64,000 nucleotides of DNA, taken from Marasmius tenuissimus (Eukaryota; Basidiomycota; Agaricomycetes; Agaricales; Marasmiaceae). The position numbers were made by a program, and so were the translations under genes. Position 1 is the first letter of the stretch. Every line of letters begins with the position of its first letter. The stretch covers positions 1,116,001 to 1,180,000 of the forward strand of contig JAQOTA010000020.1 in the NCBI GenBank assembly GCA_029532415.1, read 5' to 3'. The notes under the pieces were generated by a model. The model saw nothing but the letters and a program-made list of their open reading frames with translations, was not told the origin of the DNA and did not search any database. This document shows, in pieces, positions 11,450 to 23,790 of this stretch.

Positions 11450-12674
11450 TCAGTGATCACGAAGCTGCCTCTTCGTTAACACATCCTTTTCCTTCAAGTT
11501 CACGTCCTCGTCAGAGTCGGTGCGAGATGTCGACTGACTAGCTAGCTCCGGCGGTGTATCGCGGACCTTGTCAGTTTTCACATGAATGTGGATCTGATTT
11601 TCTATGTCTCTGACTCGTTGGGTGGCCTGCAAAGGAAGGGGCCGGGAAATACGTCGACGTTCCTTGACGAAGGTATTCATTTGAAGGAAGTTGGGATCGC
11701 TGTCATTTGAGTCATCGTTGATACTGAAGATCCAGCTGACGAGTACAGTCAGGCTGACGACGATGAGACTGACAACCACCTGAGCATAACGGTTAGCCTC
11801 TGAAACGGATAGAGACGGAACGGAATGACCTCGATAGTGGCGAGCATGAACTCGAGAAGCCCTCTGTCCTCGATAATGGCCCATGCATGAGCGAGACTGA
11901 ACGCTGTGGTGAACACGGTCGAAGAAAAGACTGCGATGAGCCGAATTTTCAAGCCCTTGCGTTGTTTCATTCCCCACAACAGATAGATAGGACTGCCTAT
12001 TAGCAACGAGTCAAATATGCAATCCGCTATTAAGGTAGACGATCAAACGGCCGAACTGTCCTGATAATTAGCACGAATACTCACTTATGAGTTGAGCTAT
12101 TGCGACTTGTCTACCCAGCATGCATTGCGCTACCAAGGCGTCCTTCCAACTTGGCTGCGTCTCACAGGTCCAAAATACCTGGGCGACCAGGACACACCAA
12201 GTTACGAAAACGGCCCCGACGCAATACTTGAGGAACGTTCGAAATCGTCCGAATGACATCCTGACGAGCGTGAGGAAGATTGAGGCTCTCGCACACCAAA
12301 TGACGCCGTAAAAGCCGTTGTTCACCATATAATATCCAGCAATCCTAACGGATCGGACATGTCTCCCTGGGTTGATCACTGAGGCTTGGAAAACCGAGTG
12401 GTGAGGGTATTGGACACGTACCTGGCTTATCGGTGAAGATGAGAATTCCCGTCATGAAGACGATAATAACCATCATCGCAAGTGTTGCCCAAAAATCATC
12501 CCACCACACCTTCCTCTGTCTGATTCTTATCGAAAGGCGAAAAAGAGTGACTACAATGGCGATGCTGGACCCAATACAAGCTGCAACTAAGGCGGTGTCA
12601 GTCATTTCAGTAACGCGTCGATGCGAAAGAGAGCGCCTACTGCGAATGGAAAGAGGGGTAGGATCCTTGGCCAT
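11450..12674 (-). CDS. Fungal rhodopsin-domain membrane protein (4 exons, 357 aa)
   Basis: Exons 12422-12674, 12085-12378, 11830-12026, 11450-11779. The spliced protein has about six to seven hydrophobic segments with short loops. It has the hallmarks of the fungal rhodopsin-like integral membrane family: a basic loop followed by KVWWDDFWATLA after TM1, GVIWCARASIFLTLVR, a W-C-E-x-x-P-x-W stretch before TM5, GRQVAIAQLITDCIFD, and S-AHAW-I-E near TM7. The C-terminal ~85 residues are polar and acidic, probably cytoplasmic. Family members sit in the plasma membrane; ligand and role are unknown. It lacks the retinal-binding features of true opsins. The start used is the longest; an ATG 23 codons later would leave TM1 intact. 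Confidence 0.8.
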
Positions 12675-13421
12675 AATATGAAAAGAAAGGAAATACTGGC
12701 GTTACTCATGGTGGATGTTTAAAAGGAAGGCAATTTGTCCAAGTCAGACGGGTGACTTCGGCTCGCAGAATGAAGGCATAGCCCGATCCCGTTCGATGTG
12801 AAATGCATAGCGAATTAAATTATCCGTCTCAATTCGAGGCTGAAAGTCCTCGACGCCGACAGTCCCACGTCTCTGTCATTGAGAAAGCTTGGTAGTCGAG
12901 AATTCACGGGTTTTATTACCTAGAATAATGAAAACGTTCAGTTTACTCATCGTCCACCAAAATATCAACCTTGCCTTGGGCTTGAGCTTGAGCTCACTAC
13001 ATACGCCTCGCTTCCGAAACGTTTCACTATTTTGCAGTAGTCAAGGGATGCGCTCACTGCGCTTCCGAAACGTTTCACTTGTCGGGGTAGTAACCAAGGG
13101 AATGCAAAGGCCGTCGTCCTGACATTGACCCTGATAGCAACTTCCACTAAAGAAGATGTCAAAGTTTGACTGATTTCCGGTTGCTGAGGCCTGGAGACAT
13201 GGTGGTAATGAGAAGAGAGCCAAGCACGCGCGAAGGCCATACCCAATCGGTGACGCCGGGCCGGAACTTTTCATTCTCAGGCACAGAAAGTTCAGAGAAC
13301 TGAAAACTTTGTCGACAGTGTGTCAAGTATTATTCGTACGGTAGGATCTGAAAGTACGTTCAGGGAATGATATGGTATAATATAGTATGATGGGTATAAG
13401 AAAAAAGCCGTTCGATAAAGT
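12675..13421. other. Intergenic with a short tandem direct repeat
   Basis: CGCTTCCGAAACGTTTCACT occurs at 13009-13028 and again at 13060-13079 (51 bp period); its core GAAACGTTTC is a perfect palindrome. A minus-strand frame at 13041-13274 (77 aa, CYQGQCQDDGLCIP near its end) overlaps the repeat. It could be a small secreted protein, but I do not call it. Confidence 0.5.
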
Positions 13422-14108
13422 CTACTTGAAATCTATAGCAATCTCGGCTTGCCACTCGTCGCCACCGACGTTGCATACAGACAAGAGCATGATATGGTCG
13501 AGCGAGAAACCACCGGCGCCAAGGCGCCAGTCTGGGTTTCTGGTAGACTGGTATTGGGTTTTCTAAGGGCCAGTGGTCAGATAGGTGTGAAGGAAGATAT
13601 GGAGGAGAGAATCACCTCGATGTATTCCGAGAAGCAATGTGCGACAATACTCGCCAGATGTGCTCGGGTGATAGGACCAACAGAGGTTATGATATCAATA
13701 CTCCGACACCAAGGTGCATGTTCGTAGCCAGGCCACTGCAGAGGAGACTATATGAGTGATTGTATACAAGGCGTGGAACAGGGGAGAACGTACCGAAATA
13801 TGTAAGTTGATCTTTCTCTGTCTCGTATGAGCCAGGACAGCATCATTGGCGCCTTGCATCATCTGTTGAAGTGCATGAGGCCCCCTCGCGTGAAGCTCCC
13901 GAAGGGGCATTCCGACGTTCGAGTACCCAACATAGTCGAACGAGATGACATTCGAAGGCCGCGACTTCCCCACAGGAGCCTGTGGTACCCGTCGGCGGGT
14001 GGAAGAGCTGGCGTTGGCGGAGGGCTGCTGAATAGCAGTGCCCAAAGAGGAGTAAGAGGAGCGGTTGATAGAACCGACAGGAGTGTGGAGAGGGTTGGTG
14101 TAAGACAT
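13422..14108 (-). CDS. WPGY-family protein W2 (3 exons, 191 aa)
   Basis: Exons 13794-14108 (315 nt), 13616-13735 (120 nt), 13422-13562 (141 nt), identical in length to W3, W4 and W5. N-terminus MSYTNPLHTPVGSINRSSY, then a Ser/Arg-rich linker, ISFDYVGYSNVGMPLREL and QQMMQGANDAVLAHTRQRK. Exon 2 gives WPGYEHAPWCRSIDII and GPITRAHLASIVAHCFSEYIE; exon 3 gives W-LGAGGFSLDHIMLLSV and ends WQAEIAIDFK. No signal peptide or membrane segment, so probably soluble. Function unknown. It differs from W3-W5 in standing without a neighbouring F-box gene. A TATA-like TATATAA lies about 95 bases upstream (14201-14207) and a palindrome 314 bases upstream. Confidence 0.82.
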
Positions 14109-14421
14109 TTCGGAAGAGAGTTGCGATTGCAAGAGAAGTTGTTGTGAGTAGCTGAAAATCGGACCAAGCTGATGTCGAACATACCTCAAAACTGACCGTA
14201 TTATATATTCCATCCTCTCAAGGGCGACACCAAGTGCTGAAGCGCATGTTCGAGCACCGAAAGTCTTTCATGGAACTGTGAAAACCGAGGGATGAAAGGA
14301 CTTGAACGGGGTGATTTTCCTGAAAGATTTTGGAACGCGACGCGGGGAGCAAAAGATCGACGACGGCGGGTGATAATAGCGTAGGTGAAAGGATGTGATT
14401 GCGAACTATGTAGGCGAGGAG

Positions 14422-14457
14422 GTGATTATAGCGGGGGAACACCCTCGTTAAGATCAC
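14422..14457. promoter_or_regulatory. GTGAT...ATCAC palindrome upstream of W2
   Basis: 36 bp, core GGGGGAACACCCTCGTT with GTGAT/ATCAC arms, 314 bases upstream of the W2 ATG. Confidence 0.6.
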
Positions 14458-15479
14458 AGACACAGGGTGTGATATACCGGAAAAGGAAAATGCAGGGTTT
14501 AGTCTGCAGCTTTGGCCGTGATGTGTGAAATGCCCTTCAGGACATTGTTGATGACGAAGAGCACGGTCGTTCCTGGTCACCCTTTCACCCCCAACCTCGA
14601 GTAAATGAAAGCTGCAAGGAGTGCAAACGATGAGAGAAACGTAGTGCCGCGGTCGAGTGTCGCCGAAAATGGCTAGGGAATGTGATGTGCTTGCGAGGGG
14701 CATGATGAAGTTGCTTATGATCCATGAAAGTGAAGCCGGGTTAGGACTCGGTAAGGTTGTATTGCGTATGGAAGCACATCAACTTCATACTCCCAAGGGT
14801 CAATCCATTTGGCACAATCCCCACGAGACACCCCATCTTCAGACATCTACTCATCGTGATCGATCCAGACGAACAGCCCTTCCCAGCACCAACGCAGACG
14901 AGCCATCCAGTGGCCAACTCAGCGCTGCATTCCTCCTCAATACCTTCATCCGGGTTCTTCTCCCTGTATAGATCAAACGACCTGACTGATGGGCAACGAG
15001 AGGGGTTGAGGGGTTGATGATAACGATGCAGTGAGTCGAATTATAAGAACCATCTTCGACCTGAGCTCATCACTTTAGATGAGCTGATGCCCGTGGCCTG
15101 CCGCAGATGAAGAAGTCTCGAGGCAGGTTGGTACCATGAGTCAAAGAGGTGGGCGACTGAGATGGAGGATGGGACGAAAGTCGATTCAGGCCGGAGGTGG
15201 CGGGGTCGTTGGCTGGCACTCCCAAGATAATTGACGGAGGAGAGGCATTGTCGACGAGGGACACTTGGGGAGTGGGTGGGAAGAAAAGAGAAACCATCAA
15301 GGAGCCCTGTCGTTTATAAGGCTTTCCAGCAACCCTGTGCGCCTTGAATGCAGTGAAAAGTGAATGATGGGGGCAGGAGGAAACAAGAGCGAAGAACTGC
15401 AGGTTTCTCTCACGCAGGTATAGCTCTCACGGCATTGTGAAGCTTGCGACGAGCTGTCGAGGCCGATGAATTGGGAGCA

Positions 15480-15516
15480 GTGAACGATAGCGAGGGAACA
15501 CCCTCACTATGATCAC
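15480..15516. repeat. Solo palindromic element
   Basis: 37 bp copy, core GCGAGGGAACACCCTC, arms GTGA/GATCAC; no WPGY gene next to it. Confidence 0.55.
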
Positions 15517-16161
15517 AAATCGAGCCAAAACGGGCTGTAGGGGTTTGTGAGGGGGATGATCTTGGGGCATGCCATGCAATCGTGAGTGTTGTGAAGAGGT
15601 GGACCGAACAAGCGAAAGTCAAATAAGATGCCGATTCGAGGCTGTGGGTCCATGTATAAGGCTAAACGCCGGACTCAAGGGACCTCGTTCGTATGTATTC
15701 GTGACGGCCAGCCAGGGCGGTCTGCAGTCGGTCCGAAGCGTTCGGGAGGGGAGCAGAGGAGGCGACACCGTCGTAGGTTATTGACAGGCGGCTTCAATGG
15801 AGCTGACTGTGCCTAGCCTGCGGTAAATGGGTTCCGTCGGTGCAGCATCTCAGGGCGTTGTGAGTGGGTTCATGATCCATGAACATAACGCAGGCGTGAG
15901 CGTGAGCGTGGGTGGTGGTGTCTGATCATGAGTCGAGTCTGTGTACCCTTCCCCAAACAGCCCACTGAACGCTCGCCACGGAATAGTCTGGTACTGGACC
16001 GTGCCACGTTCTACAATGTGATGGAGGTACACTCCTTCCTGATAAGCAAAGGGGTAAGGCTTTCGACTGAGGTCCGCATGCAGTACAAGCACCAGTGCAA
16101 CTAGGATCATCAGCGCGACCGGGGTGGGTTGTGAAAGTCCAAGGTGTGAAAGGAACGCCGA

Positions 16162-16197
16162 GTGACCACGTCGAGAGAACACCCTCATTGTGATCAC
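16162..16197. repeat. Solo palindromic element
   Basis: 36 bp copy, core TCGAGAGAACACCCTCATT, arms GTGAC/GATCAC, preceded by GGTGTGAAAGGAAC. Confidence 0.55.
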
Positions 16198-17728
16198 ACA
16201 CACTGAGTTCGCGCTGTCCACGCAGAAAGGCCACGGGGTGATATGTGAAAGGATGAAAGTAGCATCACATTTCACTCGAGTCCGAGCCTGTCCAGGTCTG
16301 TCCGGAATCCGAGCAATGCACGGGTGTGGGCGCATAGAGGTGTCGGAAGGACGTCATCGACACGAGGTGAATAGAGACGTTCGCAGCAGTCACACGGCGG
16401 ATGAAGACTTCACTGGTGACATTCGGGATCACAATACGAAGGAACACGGGCCGTATGAATTTATGTAGTTCTTCGTACAACAGGATGGTATAGAGGCCCC
16501 ACGTGGCCGAGGTCAAAGGCCTTTATGGATTGTTGAGAACCTCCCCGAGGTAGAGGGGACACATGTGAGGTCAAGGATGCGAGTTTTCGTGTCATGCATT
16601 GTTTGAAGAGCATACGCGGTAGGCCTGATTGTTTCAAGAGTCTGCCTGCCGGTTGTCCGAGGATGTATACCAATGAACCGATGGCTATGTGACGACGATC
16701 AACGAATGAGATGCGAGTTGCCGCTTCAAGTAACGAGGCAACTTACTATCCAGCTCTTCCAGGCCACAATCCCAAATACTCGAAATCCCCGTGTCCTTCT
16801 GACCCCGTCGCAAGCCGAGCCGATAGCGCTGGAGGAGCGTCCAAAGCTACGCGGCTAAGATCCGCGACCGCCTTTCGCTGGAATGTGGAAACACCAGCAT
16901 CGAAGACAAAGAGGGTGAAGAGTGAAAGTCTACATGCTAGACTAGACAGATAATTTGTAATTTGGTACTGTGAAGAGAGAAAAAAAGTGGGAGACTCACC
17001 AACAGCTCGGAGGCTGCTGCCGAATTTCGGAACAGAGATCCACTAGCTCAAGTAAAGGACAGGATGCTCTGCGATTCTGCCTGCACTGTATTAACTCTAC
17101 TAAATTTTGCCCTAAAGTAAACAGAATACGCACGAGTATTGGATCAAGTTGGCTGGTATTTTTTCGAAGCAATGAAGTAGCGTTCTTCGTCGCGAGCCAT
17201 CGAGCAGCCTTGAGACTTAAGCTCATGAGATTACTCTCCTCAACGCGTTACCCCCTTTCCTATAGAACCAGACGACGCGACAGTCAGTACTGGTCCTGGT
17301 TGTGAATTATGATTCATGAACTAGTAAAGGTTAGAACGAACCGAGTTAAACCTGATCCCCAATACCACGTATTCCTTCCATGACCCATTATTTCTCGCGT
17401 CTTTTAGGCGTTTCTTGTGTACTTAGTAAGTATTCAATCCGACTTTGCAAACCGTTTCTCACACTGTAGTGAGTGGTCAAGCGAGGTGGTATGAGTAAGA
17501 TTGAGCAACTATAGACACAACAGACGCACAAAAACGAGCCATCAAAGAATTTGAGAAGTAGGAAGTTCGGAAGCCACAAAGTGTGTTCGAGTTGTACGAG
17601 GATGGTGGTGGTCTGAGGTTGAAAAGAGTTTTGTGAGTGCTCGGTGACACAGGTCGAATAAGGTACCTCGTTCTCACGCTCCCAGCTTTGCTAACCGCTA
17701 CAGCGGCAGGCACGGTATTGCTTTCAAC

Positions 17729-19860
17729 ATGACTCCCACTACGCCTGAGCTTTTCGATGATACTGACTGCTCTACCACCGAGAGCGACTGTAGCACGGAT
17801 GATACCGAGCATGCACAGGTATGTAGTACTGTACCCCTTTTTCTGGGATGCCACCCAACTGAAGGTACTGCGTGTAGGAACGTGCTGACTACTGCTTGAA
17901 AAAATGCGCTAAATACTTGACCAAATTGCGCGATAACAGGAAGCAAGTCAGGCGTCAGTATCGCGGCAGAAAGGCCCGGAAACGTGCGACTACAGATTTT
18001 TCGGACGATTTGATCTCGAACCCACCTCTTTTTCCTTCTTCCATCACGTCCTCGGAACAAGTTGACGGTATACTTGCCTCCATCGATTCTCTATGCTGTT
18101 TATTGTCGTCTGAGACTATCAATATCGATAAAAAGCTTCAAGAGGCGATTCGGCAGGTCTGGTATCGCGTTCTTGGCTGGATTGCGATACTCCTTCAAAC
18201 ACACTTCATCGACGACTCTCCGCCTTACCAACTTGACCCAAAGGAACTCGACGAACGGCGAGAGGAGATACTCGAAGCGGCCAATGATGTTGTTATGGCT
18301 CTTGATGATTTGGCAACGGGGGACCAAAACGGGAGCTTCTCAGCACTGAAGAGGGCTCCTTTGTTCATTCCTACTGTTCTCGAAGCCTGCTTTCATCATG
18401 CAGAGGTCCGAGGCGTTAAAAACGCGTTTTCCGTAAATTTTCTGCCTTTCATCGACTTTCCCTCTAGCCGAGAGCAGTTTGACGCAGCGATAAAGCGTCT
18501 CAGGTCTCGCTTCGACATCTCTGGGACGCTCTTCAAAGCTTTTTGCAACGCAACAGCCAAAGAATCCCTTGTCAAAGGTGAAGGGATCGAAGGGCCACTG
18601 TCCCTCATGTTCCTGGTAATCACTCATGGCGACGAGTGGAACGAGCTCGTACGGGAGCTCCTGGCCAAAGGGCTTGTACCACAATGCACCTCAGTCATGA
18701 ACGCCATCGCGTTGGAGATTGAAGAGTCGCGGGATAGCCTTGACAAAGAGGCTCCCGCATTTTCTGTCATGATCATACGTCTCATCCTCCAACATACCTT
18801 CAGGTATGGCCTCACATGGGTCAACCAATCCCTTGACTCCGGTACCCTCTTCTCCTCACTTGCGATGGTCTGGATCTCGCACAAAGTTGAGGCCAGCTAT
18901 CCGGGCATGGAATTAGATGCAGCGAGCTACCCTGAGCTCCTGGATGGTCTTCGTCCGTTCTTGATATTTCGCTCGGTGCTGAAGAGGGTGTCACGAGAGC
19001 TTCGGAATATCCGGGAGTCGGGCTTACTTGGAATACTCGACGAGGAGACGGATAAAGAGCTACGGATGTCTTTGGAGCGTATCAGGGAGGAAGCAGTCGG
19101 TTTCAGGAGGTCCATGAGGAAATTTGACGCCAAGGCACGCAGAGAAAAGGAACGGTATTGTGTGAATGAAATGGTAAGTCCATCATGTTCCTGACGATCA
19201 GTGGCGATGAGCTGTGGGTTTGATACAAGTTACTGACCTTCTTTCTTTGATGGATATAGTGCGACATCAAGTACACTCGAAGAGATCACAAGGGCAGGCA
19301 GTTAGAGGCGAAATGCTGCTCCAGATGTCGTGTGGCCACCTATTGTTCCAGTGCCTGTCAAACAACACACTGGAATGAAGGAGGACATCGGGACGAATGT
19401 CGAACCCTACCCAGACCCAAATCAGGTATAATATCCAGCTCTTCAGAGCGAGGTAAGCGAAACAATCTAACAATATTCGGTTACAGGCCAATCATGTCAA
19501 CCGTCTCACCTGGACATCAGTTTCGTCAAGTACTTGGTCCGTCAACATCTCGAGGCAAATCTTGTCGCAGTCAAGACGGAGAAGATCATCGTGGAGAACT
19601 TGTCGAAGCGTCCGGAGGGAGAGACCTTTCTGGTCATCTTCGAAATGCTGGAGACACCCATGAAGGTTTCAATGTGCTCATTGGAGGACCAGGATGAGAT
19701 GCCGGACAACTTACAGAAGAGATTCAGGGATGAAAGATGGAAGGATCGCGTTCGGAAAGATCAATGGGAGGCACTAGTTCTTGTTTTGCTACCCTTCGGG
19801 CCTCTCGAAGATCGATTCTCTCTGATATATGTAGAGAACCTGGAAAATGTCGGACGTTAG
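17729..19860 (+). CDS. MYND-type zinc finger protein (4 exons, 641 aa)
   Basis: Exons 17729-17818, 17878-19173, 19260-19425, 19487-19860. A short acidic Ser/Thr-rich N-terminus is followed by a basic stretch (about 45-60) and a long helical region without a recognised domain. The MYND finger is at about residues 459-505. It reads C-x4-C across the exon 2/3 junction, then CCSRC, YCSSAC, a Q-x3-HW core and a final H-x3-C, the usual seven Cys and one His. The C-terminal 115 residues are of mixed alpha/beta character. MYND fingers bind proline-rich partners; in mushrooms this architecture is common and functionally uncharacterised. The small intron 3 (61 nt) could be misplaced, but the phase closes only at the acceptor ending at 19486. 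Confidence 0.83.
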
Positions 19861-20535
19861 CTTAGTACCAATGACTCCTTTGCGGTCAATACAACATTCG
19901 GCGAGACATCGAATCCTTGATGGCGGTGTAAAGTTACAGTATTTGACTATTCCTTGAAGTATCCTTGACTCGCCTTGAGCTTGAATGCTGAGCTGTATGG
20001 ATTTTTGGGCGCAGAATCTAGATTCGCCGGAATACAAAAACTTAAAGCCTTCCCCGCGCGGACCGGCCTCACCTCCGGGATTTCCTGTTCCGGAAACCTT
20101 CATACCACCACGAGGAATATTTCCCAGCCGAGTTTCTTCGCATCCAGGATACGGACTCGATCCCGCGGGGAGTATCAATTGTCTGCAGAGTTGTCCTGCA
20201 TCGATCTAAAATTCCATGTGAGCGCTATATACCTGCTAATTTGCCGCTAATCATCTTGTTGACCAATGTTCATCCTGATCCATACAAAAGGAGGCCCAGT
20301 TCATTGCGGATTTGCATGTGCCACAGACCAAAGGGCACAGCAGGACCATTCCATTGTTCACAATCCGAGCGGAAATTCTTATTTGGATACAATGAGGTCG
20401 AAAGGCATTGTCCATAAGGAGATCAATGGCCTTCGGCCAATATATAAGTGCCTCAGACATCGGTCTTTGCTCAGCTCACCTTCCGCCCTTTTCCCTTCAA
20501 CTCCCTAAGGATCGTTTCCCGCAACCTTCTAATTG
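19861..20535. other. Intergenic, promoter of F-box gene 1
   Basis: No gene seen. The last ~100 bases hold a CCAAT/TATA pair. Confidence 0.5.
20436..20448 (+). promoter_or_regulatory. CCAAT and TATA box before F-box gene 1
   Basis: GGCCAATATATAAG: an inverted-CCAAT-type motif overlapping TATATAAG, about 90 bases upstream of the chosen ATG at 20536. Confidence 0.45.
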
Positions 20536-22210
20536 ATGTCTAACACCATGAACACTTACTCTGGAAAACGGATTCGGCTCAGTATAGAAGGAGAAGACGA
20601 TTGTGCACATATATCAACTTCGGTGAGCCGCCCTGCCTTTGCAGATCTTAGTTGGATAGTCGAACTCATCATTGTGATAGACTGCTCTCATAGAAACAGA
20701 GAAGCCATCTGAAACTGTCAGATGCGTCACGGAGACACCAAAAGTTCTTCCAGACGACCTACCCAACGAAGTCCTATCAGAAATATTCGCCTACACCCAT
20801 GCTGCTCATGAACTCAACACCTCCGCTCGACATCCTCTCAATCCACACGCCCAGGCTCGTATGCTCCGAAACGTTTCCAAGAGGTGGAAAGGAATTGCAG
20901 AACGTACCATATCGATGTGGCAAGATTTCGAGATCGACCCCAGTGGCGTGCCATCATGGGCCTCACCAAATCACCCTGGGAAGTCATCTGCAAAAGAGAA
21001 ACAAGCCCAAAAGATGATGGAGCTCTGGCTTTCATTCGCTTTCTCGCCAGATAATGGCTTTGGGAAGCTCAACTTTGTGTTCCGGACGTATTCGACTGAC
21101 ACCTGGACGAAAGTCGAAAAGGAGGTTCTTCGGGCGTTAAAGAAAGTCTCCGATTCGTGGCATTACGTCCACTTGGAGATGAATAAATCTCTCATACCAG
21201 AGCTACGTCCCATTCAAGGGAAACTCGGGAATTTGGAGTGGTTGGGTTTTGTGCTTCATTCGGAACCAGAGGCTCTTTTGCCATCGCGACGATTCGGTAA
21301 TGTCACGCCACAAGAGTTCATTCTTCGCGTGTTTAGCAATGCACCAAAGCTCCGGACGCTATCTACTCGAGGTGTTGTTCCCCTCGGCCCCACTGAATCG
21401 GATGATTGGATCTACAGCTTCCCTTGGGAGCAGCTCGACAGGGTCGAAATTACAGAGGATCGATCGTGGGCTGAATCATATAATCTCCTCAGTCGAGTCG
21501 CAGAGTCCGCGAAGACTATTCAAATCAACAGCAACGACCGAGAACACTTCCGAGGTGCCATTCCGATTCTGACCTTGCCTGCAGCGAGATGTCTGATGTA
21601 CGTCGACTGCAATACCCAGGACATTGGAAACAGTATTCTTAACCATCTCGATCTTCCAAACCTCACAGAACTCAGTATAGACGACGCATCCGGGCGATTC
21701 GAAGACTTCAATACTCTTAGTGTTCTACTGGCCAGCTGTAGCCCTCGTCTCACATTGTTGGAGCTGCGATGCCACGGGAGACCGATATGTGTTTGGCCTC
21801 GCTTTCTCGTTCCTCGAGTCGAAGAATCATTGATTCGTTTATCAATGAAATTAATCGGGATCGGGATCGATGTAGAGGAACGAGACGGACGTCTGGTCAT
21901 TGTGGACGATTTGATCCAGAAGTTGGCTGAGTGGATCCACCTTACACTCAGAAACCTTCGGGATTTGGTGGTGATTCTTGACATCGATAATGATACGTCG
22001 ATGGAGATTCTGACCGCTTGTATAGTGGAGTTGAGAAATGTGTTGCAGGCTGGGTTTGGCCCTGGTAGAACACGGGAGCAAAGGTTCGACATCATGATCG
22101 TCGTGAAAGGGAATTCCACACTGGTGGCTGATACCCTGAGAGGGGCTTGGAGGAACATCTCGAGAATGTATCAAGTAGACGAGGAGAGAGTGATTATACT
22201 GGAAGATTAG
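20536..22210 (+). CDS. F-box / LRR-like protein 1 (2 exons, 538 aa)
   Basis: Exons 20536-20622 and 20681-22210; intron of 58 nt, phase 0. The F-box lies near residues 52-95: DDLPNEVLSEIFAYTHAAHEL, then ARMLRNVSKRWKGIAERT and SMWQDFEI. About 400 residues follow with recurring leucine-rich segments (LDLPNLTELSIDD and similar) typical of mushroom F-box proteins. F-box proteins bind Skp1 and bring substrates to SCF ubiquitin ligases; the substrate here is unknown. It ends tail-to-tail with WPGY gene W3, 541 bases apart, the same arrangement as F-box 2/W4 and the F-box pseudogene/W5. It is clearly more diverged from the other two than they are from each other, and it alone has the 5' exon. Confidence 0.85.
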
Positions 22211-22751
22211 CGTGTATCACCGACAGTAGAGACTTGAAGATATGAACCTGTATTACCAGTATAACACATAGATTCATGGTTACCCATAACCGAGTGAACG
22301 TATCGGTGTTTCTTTCTCGAATGTGGCCGTCAGTGTTGTCAGAGTCAATCAATGGGACTGTCTGATTGACCGAAAAAGCTTGACTTAGTCAGTATTGACT
22401 GGTCAGTCGATTGAAGGTCAATCAGTCAATGCCTATTTAGGCCGCTGTCGTCAGCCCAACGATGTCTGATTTCAAATCGAAGTTGAACATGAACACGAGG
22501 CACTGTGCTGACCTCGAGGCTTGATAGCCAATTGACTATTGACTGACTTACTTACTGACCATTGCCCAATTACTGACTTTTTTGACTTGACCGGTAATAC
22601 CCGGTAACTGCCAACACGGGTGGCCGTAGCGCGAAAGCGCGAAAGAAAAACATCTACTCAGCGTGAATTTCATGTTCGGGCTGCACTGGATAAGAAAAAG
22701 AAACAGGGTATAATTTAGATACCGGGTATACATGGCAAGTCTATGGTCCGA
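22211..22751. other. Spacer of the convergent pair, rich in TGACT/AGTCA
   Basis: Between about 22330 and 22600 the motifs TTGACT, AGTCAA, TGACTG and CAGTCA recur many times in both orientations. No gene, no clean terminal inverted repeat. Confidence 0.4.
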
Positions 22752-23445
22752 CTATTTGAAGTCAATGGCAACCTCTGCTTGCCATGAATCCTCCCCAACG
22801 TTACACGCAGACAAGAGCATAATATGGTCAAGAGAGAAACCGCCAGCACCGAGGCGCCAGTCCGGGCTTCTAGTAGACTGATATTGGGTTTTCTGAGGAA
22901 CAGGTGATCAGAACAGGCGTGGGAGAAGGCTGGGAGGAGATAATCACCTCAATGTATTCTGCAAAACAGTGTGCGATGATACTCGCGAGGTAGGTCCTAG
23001 TGATAGGTCCAGCGGGCGTTACAATGTCGATGCTACGGCACCAAGGTACATGTTCGTAACCGGGCCACTATAAGAAAGAACCCAAGTAAGTAATTTTGCA
23101 AGAAGTTGAACGGGGGAATGGGAAACATACAGAGATGTGCAAGTTGATCTTTCTCTGCCTCGTATGGGTTAGGACCGCGTCGTTTGCGCCTTGCATCATC
23201 TGCTGAAGTGCATGAGGCCCTCTTGCATGAAGCTCCCGAAGGGGCATTCCGATGTTCGAGTACCCGGCATAGTCGAACGAGATGACATTCGAAGGCCGCG
23301 ACTTCCCCACAGGCGTCTGTGGTACGCGCTGGCGGGTAGAAGAGCTGGCGGATGTGGCGGGCTGCTGAATGGCAGAGCCCAAAGAGGAGTAAGAGGAGTG
23401 GTTGATGGTACCGATAGGAGTGTGGAGAGGGTTGGTATAAGACAT
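22752..23445 (-). CDS. WPGY-family protein W3 (3 exons, 191 aa)
   Basis: Exons 23131-23445, 22948-23067, 22752-22892 (315/120/141 nt). Open throughout. It starts MSYTNPLHTPIGTINHSSY and contains FDYAGYSNIGMPLREL, QQMMQGANDAVLTHTRQRK, WPGYEHVPWCRSIDIV, GPITRTYLASIIAHCF and a WQAEVAIDFK end. It differs from W2 and W4 by scattered substitutions, many of them conservative, which suggests selection on the protein. Convergent with F-box gene 1. A TATA-like ATTATATATT lies near 23538 and a palindrome 310 bases upstream. Function unknown. Confidence 0.82.
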
Positions 23446-23754
23446 TTCGGAAGAGAGTTGCGAATGCAAGAGAGGTTGTTGTGAGTAGCTGAAGATAGGA
23501 CCAAGCTGTTGTCAGACATACCTCGGAATTGACCACATTATATATTTCATCCCTTCGAAGACAACACCAAGTGCTGAAGCGCATGTTCGAGCACCGAAAG
23601 TCTTTCATAGAACTGTGAAAACCTAGGGATGAAAGGACAACGGGGTGAATTTCCTGAAAGATTTTGGAACGCGACGCGGGGAGCAAGAGATCAATGACGG
23701 CGGGTGATAATAGCGTAGGTGAAAGGATGTGAACGCGAGCGATTGCGCAAAGAG

Positions 23755-23790
23755 GTGATTATAACAAGGGAACACCCTCGTTGAGATCAT
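23755..23790. promoter_or_regulatory. GTGAT...ATCA(C/T) palindrome upstream of W3
   Basis: 36 bp, core AACAAGGGAACACCCTCGTT, 310 bases upstream of the W3 ATG; the last base of the right arm is T instead of C. Confidence 0.6.

Larger units (their letters stand above)
14109..17728. other. Gene-free region with degenerate WPGY-promoter repeats
   Basis: 14109-14640 matches the upstream regions of W3 and W4. From there to about 16300 two further palindromes lie in sequence that resembles the arrays at 28.9-29.7 kb and 51.8-52.6 kb (nearby TGTGAA / GTGAAAGG motifs). 16300-17728 shows nothing I can support as a gene. Confidence 0.55.

Noticed and set aside
13827..14147. Plus-strand frame opposite W2 exon 1 (also seen opposite W3, W4 and W6)
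   Set aside because: It is the antisense shadow of a conserved coding exon; no splice sites or family support of its own.
14431..14446. GGGGGAACACCC-type hairpins as transcription terminators
   Set aside because: This is a fungal nuclear genome without intrinsic terminators, and the elements lie upstream of genes, not after them.
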